This document shows positions 1-6,422 of a stretch of DNA of 6,929 nucleotides, in pieces. Under the pieces are notes generated by a model, which had not been told where the DNA came from, made no database searches, and saw nothing but the letters and a program-made list of their open reading frames with translations. The stretch is from Litoreibacter sp. (GTDB lineage: Bacteria; Pseudomonadota; Alphaproteobacteria; Rhodobacterales; Rhodobacteraceae), in NCBI GenBank assembly GCA_013042765.1, contig JABDPP010000419.1, positions 1 to 6,929 on the forward strand. The letters run 5' to 3'. The position numbers were made by a program, and so were the translations under genes. The first letter of the stretch is position 1; each line of letters begins with the position of its first letter.

Positions 1-63
1 GCTGTCAGCCTGCGCCGGCGCGGCCAGAAGGCCCGCCAACAGAAATGTCAGAATAAATCTCAT
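1..63 (-). CDS. N-terminus of a secreted or envelope protein (partial)
   Basis: The reverse complement gives ATG at 63-61 and 21 codons that run off the window. The peptide begins MRFILTFLLAGLLAAP and continues AQADS. This is a Sec-type signal peptide: a short basic n-region (Arg2), a Leu/Ala-rich hydrophobic core, then a signal peptidase I site, most likely AQA|DS (A-x-A rule). The mature protein should therefore be exported to the periplasm or beyond. A GGAG ribosome binding site lies about 6 nt before the ATG, and a promoter candidate sits at 86-114. The gene follows the rplQ terminator, so it is a separate unit from the ribosomal cluster. From memory, many Rhodobacterales carry a Do/DegP-type serine protease directly after rplQ. 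That identity is only a guess, since no protease residue is visible here. Confidence 0.7.
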   Translation of the reverse strand, partial: MRFILTFLLAGLLAAPAQADS

Positions 64-85
64 ACAGCACTCCATCCGCTTCAAG

Positions 86-114
86 CATATGCCGATGCCG
101 AAGCGCATTTTCAA
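86..114 (-). promoter_or_regulatory. Promoter candidate for the secreted-protein gene
   Basis: Read on the minus strand there is TTGAAA (114-109, five of six matches to TTGACA), a 17-nt spacer, then CATATG (91-86, a weak -10). Transcription would begin near 79, leaving a short leader with the GGAG ribosome binding site before the ATG at 63. It lies just downstream of the rplQ terminator, where an independent promoter is needed. The -10 is poor, so this is tentative. Confidence 0.4.
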
Positions 115-130
115 CGTATGGGCTGAAATT

Positions 131-158
131 GAAAAAGCCCCACCTGAAGGAGGGGCTC
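131..158 (-). terminator. Intrinsic terminator after rplQ
   Basis: On the minus strand, AGCCCCTCC (157-149) pairs with GGTGGGGCT (144-136) around a TTCA loop. There is one T-T mismatch inside a nine-position stem, and the stem leads directly into a U-run (complement of the A-run at 132-136). It begins about 26 nt after the rplQ stop codon. A GC stem followed by U residues is the classical rho-independent form, and this is the strongest terminator on this strand in the window. It marks the end of the ribosomal cluster. Confidence 0.85.
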
Positions 159-183
159 TTTCCAGTTGCCGTGAGTGGGCATA

Positions 184-600
184 TTATTCGGCGGCGTCTT
201 CCGCTTCGAGACGGGCCTTGTCAGCAGCGCCTTTGGCAGAAACGTCGCGGTCGACGAATTCGATTATCGCCATCGGAGCCATGTCGCCATAACGGAAACC
301 GGCTTTCAGGACGCGGACATAGCCGCCCTGACGATCCTTGTAGCGCGGGCCGAGAACGTCGAACAGCTTTGCGACGTCCTTGTCCTGCTTCAGCTTGGCC
401 GCGGCCTGACGGCGGGCGTGAATGTCGCCGCGTTTGGCCAGCGTGATCATCTTCTCGATGATCGGGCGCAGTTCTTTGGCTTTCGGCAGGGTCGTCTTGA
501 TCTGCTCGTGCTCGATCAGTGATCCGGCCATGTTGGAGAACAACGCCTTGCGGTGTTCGTGGGTGCGGTTCAGGCGGCGATAGCCCCGTGCGTGACGCAT
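184..600 (-). CDS. rplQ: Large-subunit ribosomal protein bL17
   Basis: Encodes a 138-residue bL17, a protein of the large ribosomal subunit that lies near the exit-tunnel rim in known ribosome structures. The diagnostic N-terminus [20 protein letters not shown] is present, followed by a [19 protein letters not shown] stretch typical of the family. The C-terminal extension is Ala/Glu-rich (EAEDAAE), as often seen in alphaproteobacteria. I chose the ATG at 600-598 because the [10 protein letters not shown] start is invariant in the family and an AAGGAC ribosome binding site lies 7 nt upstream. The open frame extends further upstream, but those residues do not look like L17. It is the last gene of the cluster, 162 nt after rpoA and just before the terminator at 131-158. 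Nothing is odd in the protein itself. Confidence 0.97.
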   Translation of the reverse strand: MRHARGYRRLNRTHEHRKALFSNMAGSLIEHEQIKTTLPKAKELRPIIEKMITLAKRGDIHARRQAAAKLKQDKDVAKLFDVLGPRYKDRQGGYVRVLKAGFRYGDMAPMAIIEFVDRDVSAKGAADKARLEAEDAAE

Positions 601-687
601 GATTTCAGTCCTTCTACTTCTATACTTTGTCCGGGCTGACCGATGCGTGTCGGCGCCTCTCCTTGGGGCGGGATTGCCCATGTTTTC

Positions 688-702
688 CCCGGCATGTCCG
701 GG
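688..702 (-). other. Small GC hairpin in the rpoA-rplQ gap
   Basis: CCCGG and CCGGG flank a 5-nt loop (CATGT on the plus strand). The stem is only 5 bp and there is no U-tract, so it is not a terminator. It lies within the 162-nt rpoA-rplQ spacer, which also holds the stronger hairpin at 739-756. Apart from the rplQ ribosome binding site (608-613), I see no gene and no convincing promoter in this spacer. Confidence 0.35.
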
Positions 703-738
703 CATTCAGGTGACGGCAACACACCGCCGGGTCGGACA

Positions 739-756
739 GGGCGGGTTTCCCCGCCC
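739..756 (-). other. GNRA-tetraloop hairpin just after the rpoA stop codon
   Basis: In the minus-strand transcript, GGGCGGG pairs perfectly with CCCGCCC around a GAAA loop, starting 6 nt after the rpoA TGA (765-763). GAAA is a GNRA tetraloop, so this should be a very stable RNA hairpin. The sequence after it (TGTCCGACC) is not U-rich, so it does not fit an intrinsic terminator. A 3'-end stabiliser, an RNase-processing boundary or a partial pause between rpoA and rplQ are possible roles; these are inferences. Confidence 0.6.
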
Positions 757-762
757 GTGCCA

Positions 763-1779
763 TCAGAACTGGTCTTCGAACTTCTTGGCCAGGTCTTCGA
801 TGTTTTCCGGCGGCCAGTCAACAATATCCATACCAAGATGCAGACCCATGCCCGAGAGCACTTCCTTGATCTCGTTGAGGGACTTGCGGCCGAAGTTCGG
901 CGTCCGCAGCATCTCTGCTTCGGTTTTCTGGATCAGGTCGCCGATATAAACGATGTTGTCGTTCTTCAGGCAGTTGGCCGAACGGACAGACAGCTCGAGC
1001 TCGTCGACTTTCTTGAGCAGAAGCGGGTTGAACTCCAGCTCGTCCTCGTCTTCCTGACCGCGTGCGCCTTCGGGCTCTTCGAAGTTCACGAAGATCGACA
1101 GCTGGTCCTGCAGAATGCGCGCGGCATAGGCCACAGCGTCATCCGGCGTGATAGAGCCGTCGGTTTCGACCTTCATGGTCAGCTTGTCATAATCCAGCAC
1201 CTGACCTTCACGGGTGGGCTGCACGTCGTAGCTGACCTTTTTGACCGGCGAGAAGATCGCGTCGATCGGCATCAGGCCGATCGGTGCATCCTCGGGGCGG
1301 TTTTTGTCGGACGCGACATAGCCCTTACCCGTATTCACAGTCAGTTCCATGAACAGGTCAGCGCCATCATCAAGGTGACAGATTACATGATCGCGGTTCA
1401 GGATCTCGATCCCGGCGCTATCGGAGATATCACCAGCCGTCACGACAGCCGGGCCTTTTGCGGCGATCGACAGACGCTTGGGGCCTTCGACTTCCATGCG
1501 GATCGCAACGCCCTTGAGGTTCAGAACGATATCGGTCACGTCCTCACGAACGCCAGCCACGCTGGAGAACTCGTGCAGCACGTTATCAATCTGAACGGAG
1601 GTGATGGCAGCGCCCTGAAGGCTGCTCATCAGAACGCGGCGCAGCGCATTGCCCATGGTCAGGCCAAAGCCACGCTCCAGCGGCTCAGCAATCACAGTTG
1701 CCTTGCGTGCAGGATCGTTGCCGGGTTTGATGTCGAGTTGCGTAGGCTTGATAAGCTCAGCCCAATTCTTGTGGATCAT
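763..1779 (-). CDS. rpoA: RNA polymerase alpha subunit
   Basis: Encodes a 338-residue alpha subunit of RNA polymerase, the dimer that nucleates assembly of beta and beta' and contacts UP elements and activators. The N-terminal assembly domain shows the signature [18 protein letters not shown] (about residues 33-50), with the Arg pair at 47-48 corresponding to the conserved assembly region. After an acidic linker rich in Glu and Asp (about 230-248), the C-terminal DNA-binding domain runs from [20 protein letters not shown] onward. Arg266 in VRSANCL matches E. coli Arg265, the key DNA-contacting residue, and [16 protein letters not shown] forms the following helices. The start is ATG at 1779 with GGAGG 6 nt upstream (1786-1790). 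The order rpsK-rpoA lacks the rpsD found between them in E. coli, as is normal in alphaproteobacteria. Hairpins flank it at 1847-1875 and 739-756. Confidence 0.99.
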   Translation of the reverse strand: MIHKNWAELIKPTQLDIKPGNDPARKATVIAEPLERGFGLTMGNALRRVLMSSLQGAAITSVQIDNVLHEFSSVAGVREDVTDIVLNLKGVAIRMEVEGPKRLSIAAKGPAVVTAGDISDSAGIEILNRDHVICHLDDGADLFMELTVNTGKGYVASDKNRPEDAPIGLMPIDAIFSPVKKVSYDVQPTREGQVLDYDKLTMKVETDGSITPDDAVAYAARILQDQLSIFVNFEEPEGARGQEDEDELEFNPLLLKKVDELELSVRSANCLKNDNIVYIGDLIQKTEAEMLRTPNFGRKSLNEIKEVLSGMGLHLGMDIVDWPPENIEDLAKKFEDQF

Positions 1780-1842
1780 GTGTCGCCTCCATACTTGTTC
1801 CCGTTCATGTCCAAAAACGAGAACGCCCGAGGTTAAAATGAC

Positions 1843-1875
1843 GAAAGCAGGGCTCGCAAAAACTGCGAACCCTGC
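1843..1875 (-). terminator. Terminator-like hairpin between rpsK and rpoA
   Basis: On the minus strand GCAGGGTTCGCA (1875-1864) pairs with TGCGAGCCCTGC (1858-1847) around a GTTTT loop. This is a 12-bp stem in which one pair is G-U, and that wobble can form only in the minus-strand RNA. It begins 15 nt after the rpsK stop codon and is followed by UUUCGUCAUUUU, a moderately U-rich tail. The shape fits a partial terminator or attenuator. Since rpoA must still be expressed, read-through or a promoter in the remaining 67 nt is required. I find no convincing promoter there. Confidence 0.6.
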
Positions 1876-1890
1876 GGCTTTTAAGTAGAA

Positions 1891-2280
1891 TCAGACGCGG
1901 CGGCGCTTCGGCGGGCGGCATCCGTTATGTGCCATCGGCGTAACGTCGCGAATAGCGGAAATCTGGAACCCGACAGCAGCCAGGGCGCGCAAAGCGCTTT
2001 CCCGGCCGGAGCCCGGACCCTGAACTTCAACTTCCAGTGTCTTGACGCCATGCTCCTGGGCTTTCTTGCCCGCATCCTCAGCAGCCATCTGGGCAGCGTA
2101 AGGTGTGGATTTGCGTGAGCCCTTGAAACCCATCGTACCAGCAGACGACCATGCGATCGCGTTGCCCTGTACGTCGGAGATCAGGATCTTGGTGTTGTTG
2201 AAGGACGAGTTCACATGCGCCACACCAGCGGCGATATTCTTGCGAACCTTCTTCTTCGTGCGTGTCTTTTCACGTGCCAT
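1891..2280 (-). CDS. rpsK: Small-subunit ribosomal protein uS11
   Basis: Encodes a 129-residue uS11 of the 30S platform, which packs against 16S rRNA near the Shine-Dalgarno/anti-Shine-Dalgarno helix. Family hallmarks visible are the basic N-terminus [15 protein letters not shown], the segment [15 protein letters not shown] (about residues 22-36), [17 protein letters not shown] (about 48-64), the [13 protein letters not shown] loop and the C-terminal signature [12 protein letters not shown]. The length is normal for the family. The ATG at 2280 is preceded by a strong GGGGAGG site about 9 nt upstream, lying in the 15-nt gap after rpsM. It is probably co-transcribed and translated with rpsM. 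It is followed by a terminator-like hairpin, so the S13-S11 pair may be made in excess over rpoA and rplQ. Confidence 0.99.
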   Translation of the reverse strand: MAREKTRTKKKVRKNIAAGVAHVNSSFNNTKILISDVQGNAIAWSSAGTMGFKGSRKSTPYAAQMAAEDAGKKAQEHGVKTLEVEVQGPGSGRESALRALAAVGFQISAIRDVTPMAHNGCRPPKRRRV

Positions 2281-2295
2281 TGATCAAGCCTCCCC

Positions 2296-2664
2296 TTACT
2301 TCTTCTTGCCGGCAATGGCCTTGGCGGGGCCTTTGCGGGTGCGTGCGTTCGTGTGGGTCCGCTGACCCCGAACGGGAAGGTTACGACGATGGCGCAGACC
2401 GCGGTAGCAGCCAAGATCCATCAGACGCTTGATGTTCATCTGAACTTCGCGGCGCAGGTCACCCTCAACGGTGTAAGTCGCGTCGATGTGTTCGCGGATC
2501 TGCAGAACTTCCGCGTCGCTAAGCTCGTTCATGCGACGGGCCGCATCGATGCCCACGGACTCGCAAATCGCCTTTGCAGAGGTGTGCCCGATACCGGTGA
2601 TGTAAGTGAGAGCGATGGGAACCCGTTTCCCATCAGGCAGGTTAACGCCAGCAATACGTGCCAA
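2296..2664 (-). CDS. rpsM: Small-subunit ribosomal protein uS13, TTG start
   Basis: Encodes a 122-residue uS13, a 30S head protein that forms bridges to the 50S subunit and contacts P-site tRNA through its basic tail. Diagnostic segments are [20 protein letters not shown] at the N-terminus, [13 protein letters not shown] (about residues 22-34), and the C-terminal RNA-binding region [20 protein letters not shown] followed by a Lys-rich end (GKKK). The start codon is TTG (2664-2662), not ATG. The family N-terminus (M)ARIAGVN fits exactly here, no in-frame ATG exists upstream in the leader, and an AAAGGAA ribosome binding site lies about 8 nt before it. The gene follows a 196-nt gap after adk that contains two hairpins, which suggests its own 5' leader. 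rpsK follows after 15 nt. Confidence 0.98.
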   Translation of the reverse strand: MARIAGVNLPDGKRVPIALTYITGIGHTSAKAICESVGIDAARRMNELSDAEVLQIREHIDATYTVEGDLRREVQMNIKRLMDLGCYRGLRHRRNLPVRGQRTHTNARTRKGPAKAIAGKKK

Positions 2665-2685
2665 TTGGCCGTTCCTTTCGGTTGC

Positions 2686-2711
2686 GGTTCCGTAATTCCG
2701 GAACCTTTTTT
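2686..2711 (+). terminator. Terminator-like hairpin facing the plus strand
   Basis: On the plus strand GGTTCCG (2686-2692), a TAATTC loop and CGGAACC (2699-2705) are followed directly by TTTTTT (2706-2711). That is the textbook form of an intrinsic terminator for plus-strand transcription, antisense to the rpsM leader. No plus-strand gene precedes it, so it may limit antisense transcription over rpsM-rpoA, or the Ts may be chance. On the minus strand the same stem is simply part of the rpsM leader, about 21 nt before the TTG start codon. Confidence 0.45.
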
Positions 2712-2719
2712 CACAACGT

Positions 2720-2749
2720 AAGCCCGAAGGTTTTTCGACCCACGGGCTT
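2720..2749 (-). other. Hairpin in the rpsM leader
   Basis: On the minus strand AAGCCCG (2749-2743) pairs perfectly with CGGGCTT (2726-2720). Inside it, GGT and ACC can extend the stem around a CGAAAA loop, after a two-by-two internal loop. It is not followed by a U-tract, so it is not a terminator for this strand. Together with the stem at 2686-2705 it makes the rpsM 5' region strongly structured. Confidence 0.5.
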
Positions 2750-2754
2750 GGTTC

Positions 2755-2785
2755 TTTATCCGGACATGCACAGCGCCACGATCAA
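2755..2785 (-). promoter_or_regulatory. Weak promoter candidate upstream of rpsM
   Basis: On the minus strand CTTGATC (TTGATC at 2785-2780) is followed after 19 nt by GATAAA (2760-2755). The hexamers are fair but the spacing is long. A second candidate uses TTGACG (2848-2843), 17 nt, TAAGCC (2825-2820), with a good -35 and a poor -10. A promoter in the 196-nt adk-rpsM gap is expected from its length, but I cannot decide between these two. Confidence 0.25.
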
Positions 2786-2860
2786 GGCATCCGCGCACGA
2801 TTCGTATCCGGGATGGTGCGGCTTAGGTCCTTTTTAACGGATCGTCAAGCCTGCCTTAGT

Positions 2861-3501
2861 TTAAGCGTCCAAAACCGTGCTGATCTCGGACGCAACAGCG
2901 TCGATTTCACCCAGACCGTCAACCGGAGCGAGCTTTCCCTTCGCGTAGTAATATCCGATTAGCGGAGAGGTTTTCTTGTAATATTCCATCAACCTGACCT
3001 TGAGGCTTTCCTCATTGTCATCGGCACGACGCTTGAACTCAGTTCCGCCGCAATTGGAGCACTTTCCATCGGCAGGGATCGGCTTCGTCAGGTCGTTGTA
3101 AACCTCACCGCAATCGCCGCAGGTCGAGCGCGCCGTGATGCGTGCGACCAGCGCATCGTCATCGACCCGCATCTCGACCACCGCATCCAGTGAGGTGCCG
3201 TGCTTTTCGAGAAGCTCGCCAAGGGCGTCTGCCTGCGCGAGCGTGCGCGGGAAGCCATCAAAAATAAAACCGCCGCCATGGTCACCGTTGAGTTTCTCTT
3301 CGATCAGACCGATCACAATCTCGTCGGTGACGAGCTCGCCCGCATCCATGATCGCCGCAACCCGCTGGCCCATCTCGGTGCCTGATGTCCGTGCAGCCCG
3401 CAACATGTCGCCCGTAGAAAGCTGGATCATGCCCCGGCCTTCCTCAAGAATACGTGCCTGCGTTCCTTTACCCGCGCCTGGTGGGCCCAGAAGTATGATG
3501 T

Positions 3502-3505
<4 letters not shown>
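2861..3505 (-). CDS. adk: Adenylate kinase with four-cysteine (zinc-type) LID
   Basis: Encodes a 214-residue adenylate kinase that catalyses ATP + AMP = 2 ADP in the cytoplasm. The P-loop GPPGAGKGT is at residues 7-15, the AMP-binding STGDMLR at 30-36, and DGFPRT at 83-88. The LID (about 122-160) carries Cys129, Cys132, Cys149 and Cys152 in a C-x2-C-x16-C-x2-C pattern, the metal-binding form of the domain, followed by [13 protein letters not shown] with the conserved Arg and Asp residues. The length fits the long bacterial form. The ATG at 3505 overlaps the secY stop as ATGA, so translation is probably coupled to secY. A weak GGGA site lies 5 nt upstream. Position after secY is typical of many bacteria, including alphaproteobacteria. 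The 196 nt that follow contain no gene. Confidence 0.99.
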
Positions 3506-4866
<1,361 letters not shown>

Positions 4867-4895
4867 ATGTCGCGACTTCCCTGTCTTGATCATGA

Positions 4896-4930
4896 CAGCG
4901 CCGCGTCCGGGGTCCCCCGTCGCGGCGCTG
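4896..4930 (-). other. Long GC hairpin between rplO and secY
   Basis: CAGCGCCGCG (4896-4905) and CGCGGCGCTG (4921-4930) form a perfect 10-bp inverted repeat. The 15 nt between them contain CGGG and CCCG blocks that can continue the stem after a small internal loop. It lies about 30 nt before the secY start codon and ends about 13 nt before its ribosome binding site. No U-tract follows on the minus strand, so termination is unlikely. A structured secY leader or an RNA-processing site is possible. Confidence 0.55.
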
Positions 4931-4948
4931 GAAACTGAAAGATATGTA

Positions 4949-4966
4949 AGAGGCGCACGCGCCTCT
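4949..4966 (-). other. Hairpin just after the rplO stop codon
   Basis: AGAGGCGC and GCGCCTCT form a perfect 8-bp inverted repeat around 2 nt; with a 4-nt loop the stem is 7 bp. It begins 9 nt after the rplO TAA on the minus strand and is followed by TACATATCTTTC, which is only weakly U-rich. It may be a weak attenuator or a 3'-end stabiliser for rplO message; I cannot tell which. Confidence 0.5.
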
Positions 4967-4975
4967 CACAAGGCG

Positions 4976-5446
4976 TTATTCAGCAGCAGCCGCCGCAACA
5001 GTCAGAGAACCGCCGGCTTTTTCGACAGCTTCGACCGCGGATTTGGATGCGCCGGTAACGTTAAGCTTCACCTTGGCTGAAATATCGCCTTTCGCCAGGA
5101 TCCGGACGCCATCAAGCTTGCGGCGCACGACGCCGGTTTCAACCAGCACGTCCTCGGTGATTTCCTTCTTCGCATCGAGCTTCTTGGCGTCGATGAACTT
5201 CTGGATCAGGCCCAGGTTCACGACGGCAAACTTTTTGCGGTTCGGCTTGTTGAAGCCGCGCTTCGGCAAGCGCATGTAAAGCGGCATCTGGCCACCTTCA
5301 TAGCCATTCAGAGCCACACCCGAGCGGGACTTCTGACCCTTGATACCACGGCCAGCGGTTTTACCCTTGCCGGAGCCAGGACCACGGCCAACGCGTTTTT
5401 TGGATTGGGTTGCGCCAGGATTGTCGCGCAGTTCATGCAATTTCAT
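4976..5446 (-). CDS. rplO: Large-subunit ribosomal protein uL15
   Basis: Encodes a 156-residue uL15, a 50S protein whose long basic N-terminal extension threads into 23S rRNA. The family signature is clear: [20 protein letters not shown], then [20 protein letters not shown] (about residues 20-40), then [15 protein letters not shown]. The C-terminal globular part ends with an Ala-rich run and Glu. The frame is open 10 codons further upstream, but the ATG at 5446 gives the family start and has AAAGGAG with suitable spacing (5454-5460). In the standard spc order rpmD (L30) precedes rplO. Here that place is taken by a methyltransferase gene and a 213-nt gap, so rplO heads its own unit and needs its own promoter, for which 5542-5570 is the best candidate. 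Confidence 0.98.
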   Translation of the reverse strand: MKLHELRDNPGATQSKKRVGRGPGSGKGKTAGRGIKGQKSRSGVALNGYEGGQMPLYMRLPKRGFNKPNRKKFAVVNLGLIQKFIDAKKLDAKKEITEDVLVETGVVRRKLDGVRILAKGDISAKVKLNVTGASKSAVEAVEKAGGSLTVAAAAAE

Positions 5447-5467
5447 AGTCGCTCTCCTTTGCCGGAA

Positions 5468-5492
5468 TTGACCCATGAGCGAAGCAGGTCAA
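5468..5492 (-). promoter_or_regulatory. Inverted repeat in the rplO leader
   Basis: TTGACC (5468-5473) and GGTCAA (5487-5492) are perfect inverted repeats separated by 13 nt. They lie about 8 nt upstream of the rplO ribosome binding site, within the predicted transcript. They could form a weak 6-bp hairpin near the site or be a protein-binding dyad. The minus-strand TTGACC also looks like a -35 element, but the matching -10 position reads AATTCC, so I do not call a promoter here. Confidence 0.3.
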
Positions 5493-5541
5493 ACGCGGCG
5501 TTCCTTGATTTTCGAGTCGGGCCCCTGTGGGCCACCGGAGG

Positions 5542-5570
5542 CGTATAGACGCGGATGCGGGCCGGATCAA
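5542..5570 (-). promoter_or_regulatory. Promoter candidate for rplO-secY-adk
   Basis: On the minus strand CTTGATC (TTGATC at 5570-5565), a 17-nt spacer and CTATACG (TATACG at 5547-5542) fit both the sigma-70 pattern and the alphaproteobacterial housekeeping form CTTGA-N-CTATA. Initiation near 5535 would give a leader of about 90 nt before the rplO ATG. This is the best promoter in the window. It lies exactly where one is needed, because the methyltransferase gene and an inverted repeat separate rplO from the rest of the spc cluster. Confidence 0.6.
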
Positions 5571-5583
5571 GTCACATTGGCCA

Positions 5584-5639
5584 AGTTTCCCCGCAGGGCC
5601 GGCACTCTAGCGAGTTTGTGTCGACCCTGCGGGGAAACT
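5584..5639. repeat. Perfect 15-bp inverted repeat between the methyltransferase gene and rplO
   Basis: AGTTTCCCCGCAGGG (5584-5598) is the exact reverse complement of CCCTGCGGGGAAACT (5625-5639), with 26 nt between the arms. The element sits 21 nt after the methyltransferase stop codon and 13 nt before the -35 of the rplO promoter candidate. As RNA it would be a very stable hairpin with a large loop. There is no U-tract on either side, so it is not a standard intrinsic terminator. It may insulate the two units, protect the end of the methyltransferase message, or be a dispersed intergenic palindrome. Confidence 0.8.
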
Positions 5640-5659
5640 CAGGATACCTTCTCGAAGGC

Positions 5660-6322
5660 TCAGACCCCAACCTCGCGCGCAACCACGAAGCGGTTGGGCG
5701 GACGTTCCGGATAGTTGCCGGTTTCCACAATCTCGAAACCGGCACGGACGATCGCGTTCTCAAGCTCGGCCATCGTCATGATCCGCACAAATGGCGCCTT
5801 ACCCAGAAACCGCATGACCGGCAGCACATAGGACCAGATGCCCGCGCCATTCCCCATGCAGACGGATTTGGTGATTAAAAGTCCGCCGGGCCGAAGGCTG
5901 TCACCCATGCTGGCCAGCGCACCGTCGAGATCTTCGACAAGGTGCAGCAGGTTCATCCCCATAACCACGGCAAACCCTTCACCGGGTGTCGCGGCATCGT
6001 CGAGCGCCATCTTGCGGAAGGTGACATTTGATGTGCCCGCGGCGACGGCCTTGCGACGGGCTATCTCGATCATCTTGGTGGAAGTATCCGTTGCGAGGAT
6101 GGAAGCCACCTGTCCCGAAAGCGTCAGTACGGTCGAGCCCGTGCCACATCCCACCTCGAGCACATGATCGGATGGCTTGAGATAAGTCGCCACCCGATCC
6201 AGCGTGATTTGATACGCGTTTTGAACGCGAACCGGCTGACGCGCGTATTTCTCGGCGATGCGGTCCCAGAATTTTTTCTGCAGTAACCATTGGATTCTCC
6301 TTTCGAGCGCATTCGAGCTCAT
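5660..6322 (-). CDS. Class I SAM-dependent methyltransferase, start uncertain
   Basis: A seven-beta-strand methyltransferase of unknown substrate, 220 residues from the ATG at 6322. Motif I VLEVGCGTG (about residues 54-62) binds S-adenosylmethionine. Asp79 in ATDTS is the expected ribose-contacting acidic residue at the end of strand 2, and NLLHLVED (about 124-131) is motif IV/post-motif. The fold continues through LRPGGLLITKS and a C-terminal MTMAELENAIVRAGF helix. The 5' end is odd. The ATG at 6322 has no ribosome binding site, whereas AAAGGAG (6303-6297) is ideally placed for an ATG at 6290 in another frame. That frame reads MVTAEK up to an A6 run and would join FWDRIAEKYARQPV if one A were absent. 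The frame is open back to 6478, but that extension overlaps the divergent LysR gene, so I reject it. It lies divergent from LysR and upstream of rplO. Confidence 0.85.
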   Translation of the reverse strand: MSSNALERRIQWLLQKKFWDRIAEKYARQPVRVQNAYQITLDRVATYLKPSDHVLEVGCGTGSTVLTLSGQVASILATDTSTKMIEIARRKAVAAGTSNVTFRKMALDDAATPGEGFAVVMGMNLLHLVEDLDGALASMGDSLRPGGLLITKSVCMGNGAGIWSYVLPVMRFLGKAPFVRIMTMAELENAIVRAGFEIVETGNYPERPPNRFVVAREVGV

Positions 6323-6327
6323 GCAAT

Positions 6328-6349
6328 AATTCGCGCTAATTGCCGAATT
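6328..6349. promoter_or_regulatory. Dyad in the divergent methyltransferase/LysR intergenic region
   Basis: AATTCG (6328-6333) and CGAATT (6344-6349) are perfect inverted repeats with 10 nt between them, inside an A/T-rich stretch that contrasts with the GC-rich flanks. LysR-type regulators usually bind such dyads near a divergent target promoter, so this is the leading operator candidate. The half-site spacing is not an exact T-N11-A box. A second dyad, TACAT-N6-ATGTA, is at 6364-6379. Confidence 0.4.
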
Positions 6350-6422
6350 TTGCAGGTTTGAAATACATACTTGCATGTAAAATGCGCTCGCCACCTTCGA
6401 TTGAAACCAGGCCCGGGCCTTT

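Noticed and set aside
608..660. A promoter for rplQ with TATAGA as -10
   Set aside because: No acceptable -35 lies at the right distance, and the hexamer sits within about 20 nt of the ribosome binding site.
643..1836. A 397-codon plus-strand open frame opposite rpoA
   Set aside because: It is the antisense shadow of rpoA. The protein resembles no family I know, and the minus-strand frame gives an unmistakable RNA polymerase alpha subunit.
2529..2798. A small minus-strand frame across the adk-rpsM gap into rpsM
   Set aside because: It has a GTG start without a ribosome binding site, and its second half is rpsM in another frame. I treat the gap as an untranslated leader.
4867..4893. secY beginning at the ATG at 4893
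   Set aside because: It would add nine residues not seen in related SecY proteins, and has no ribosome binding site, unlike the ATG at 4866.
5520..5533. A short GGCCC/GGGCC hairpin near the predicted rplO transcript start
   Set aside because: Only 5 bp in GC-rich DNA, easily expected by chance and without further support.
6402..6404. TGA read as tryptophan in the LysR gene (altered genetic code)
   Set aside because: Trp would fit the family, but TGA is the normal stop of rpoA, rpsK, secY and the methyltransferase in this window, so the code is standard.
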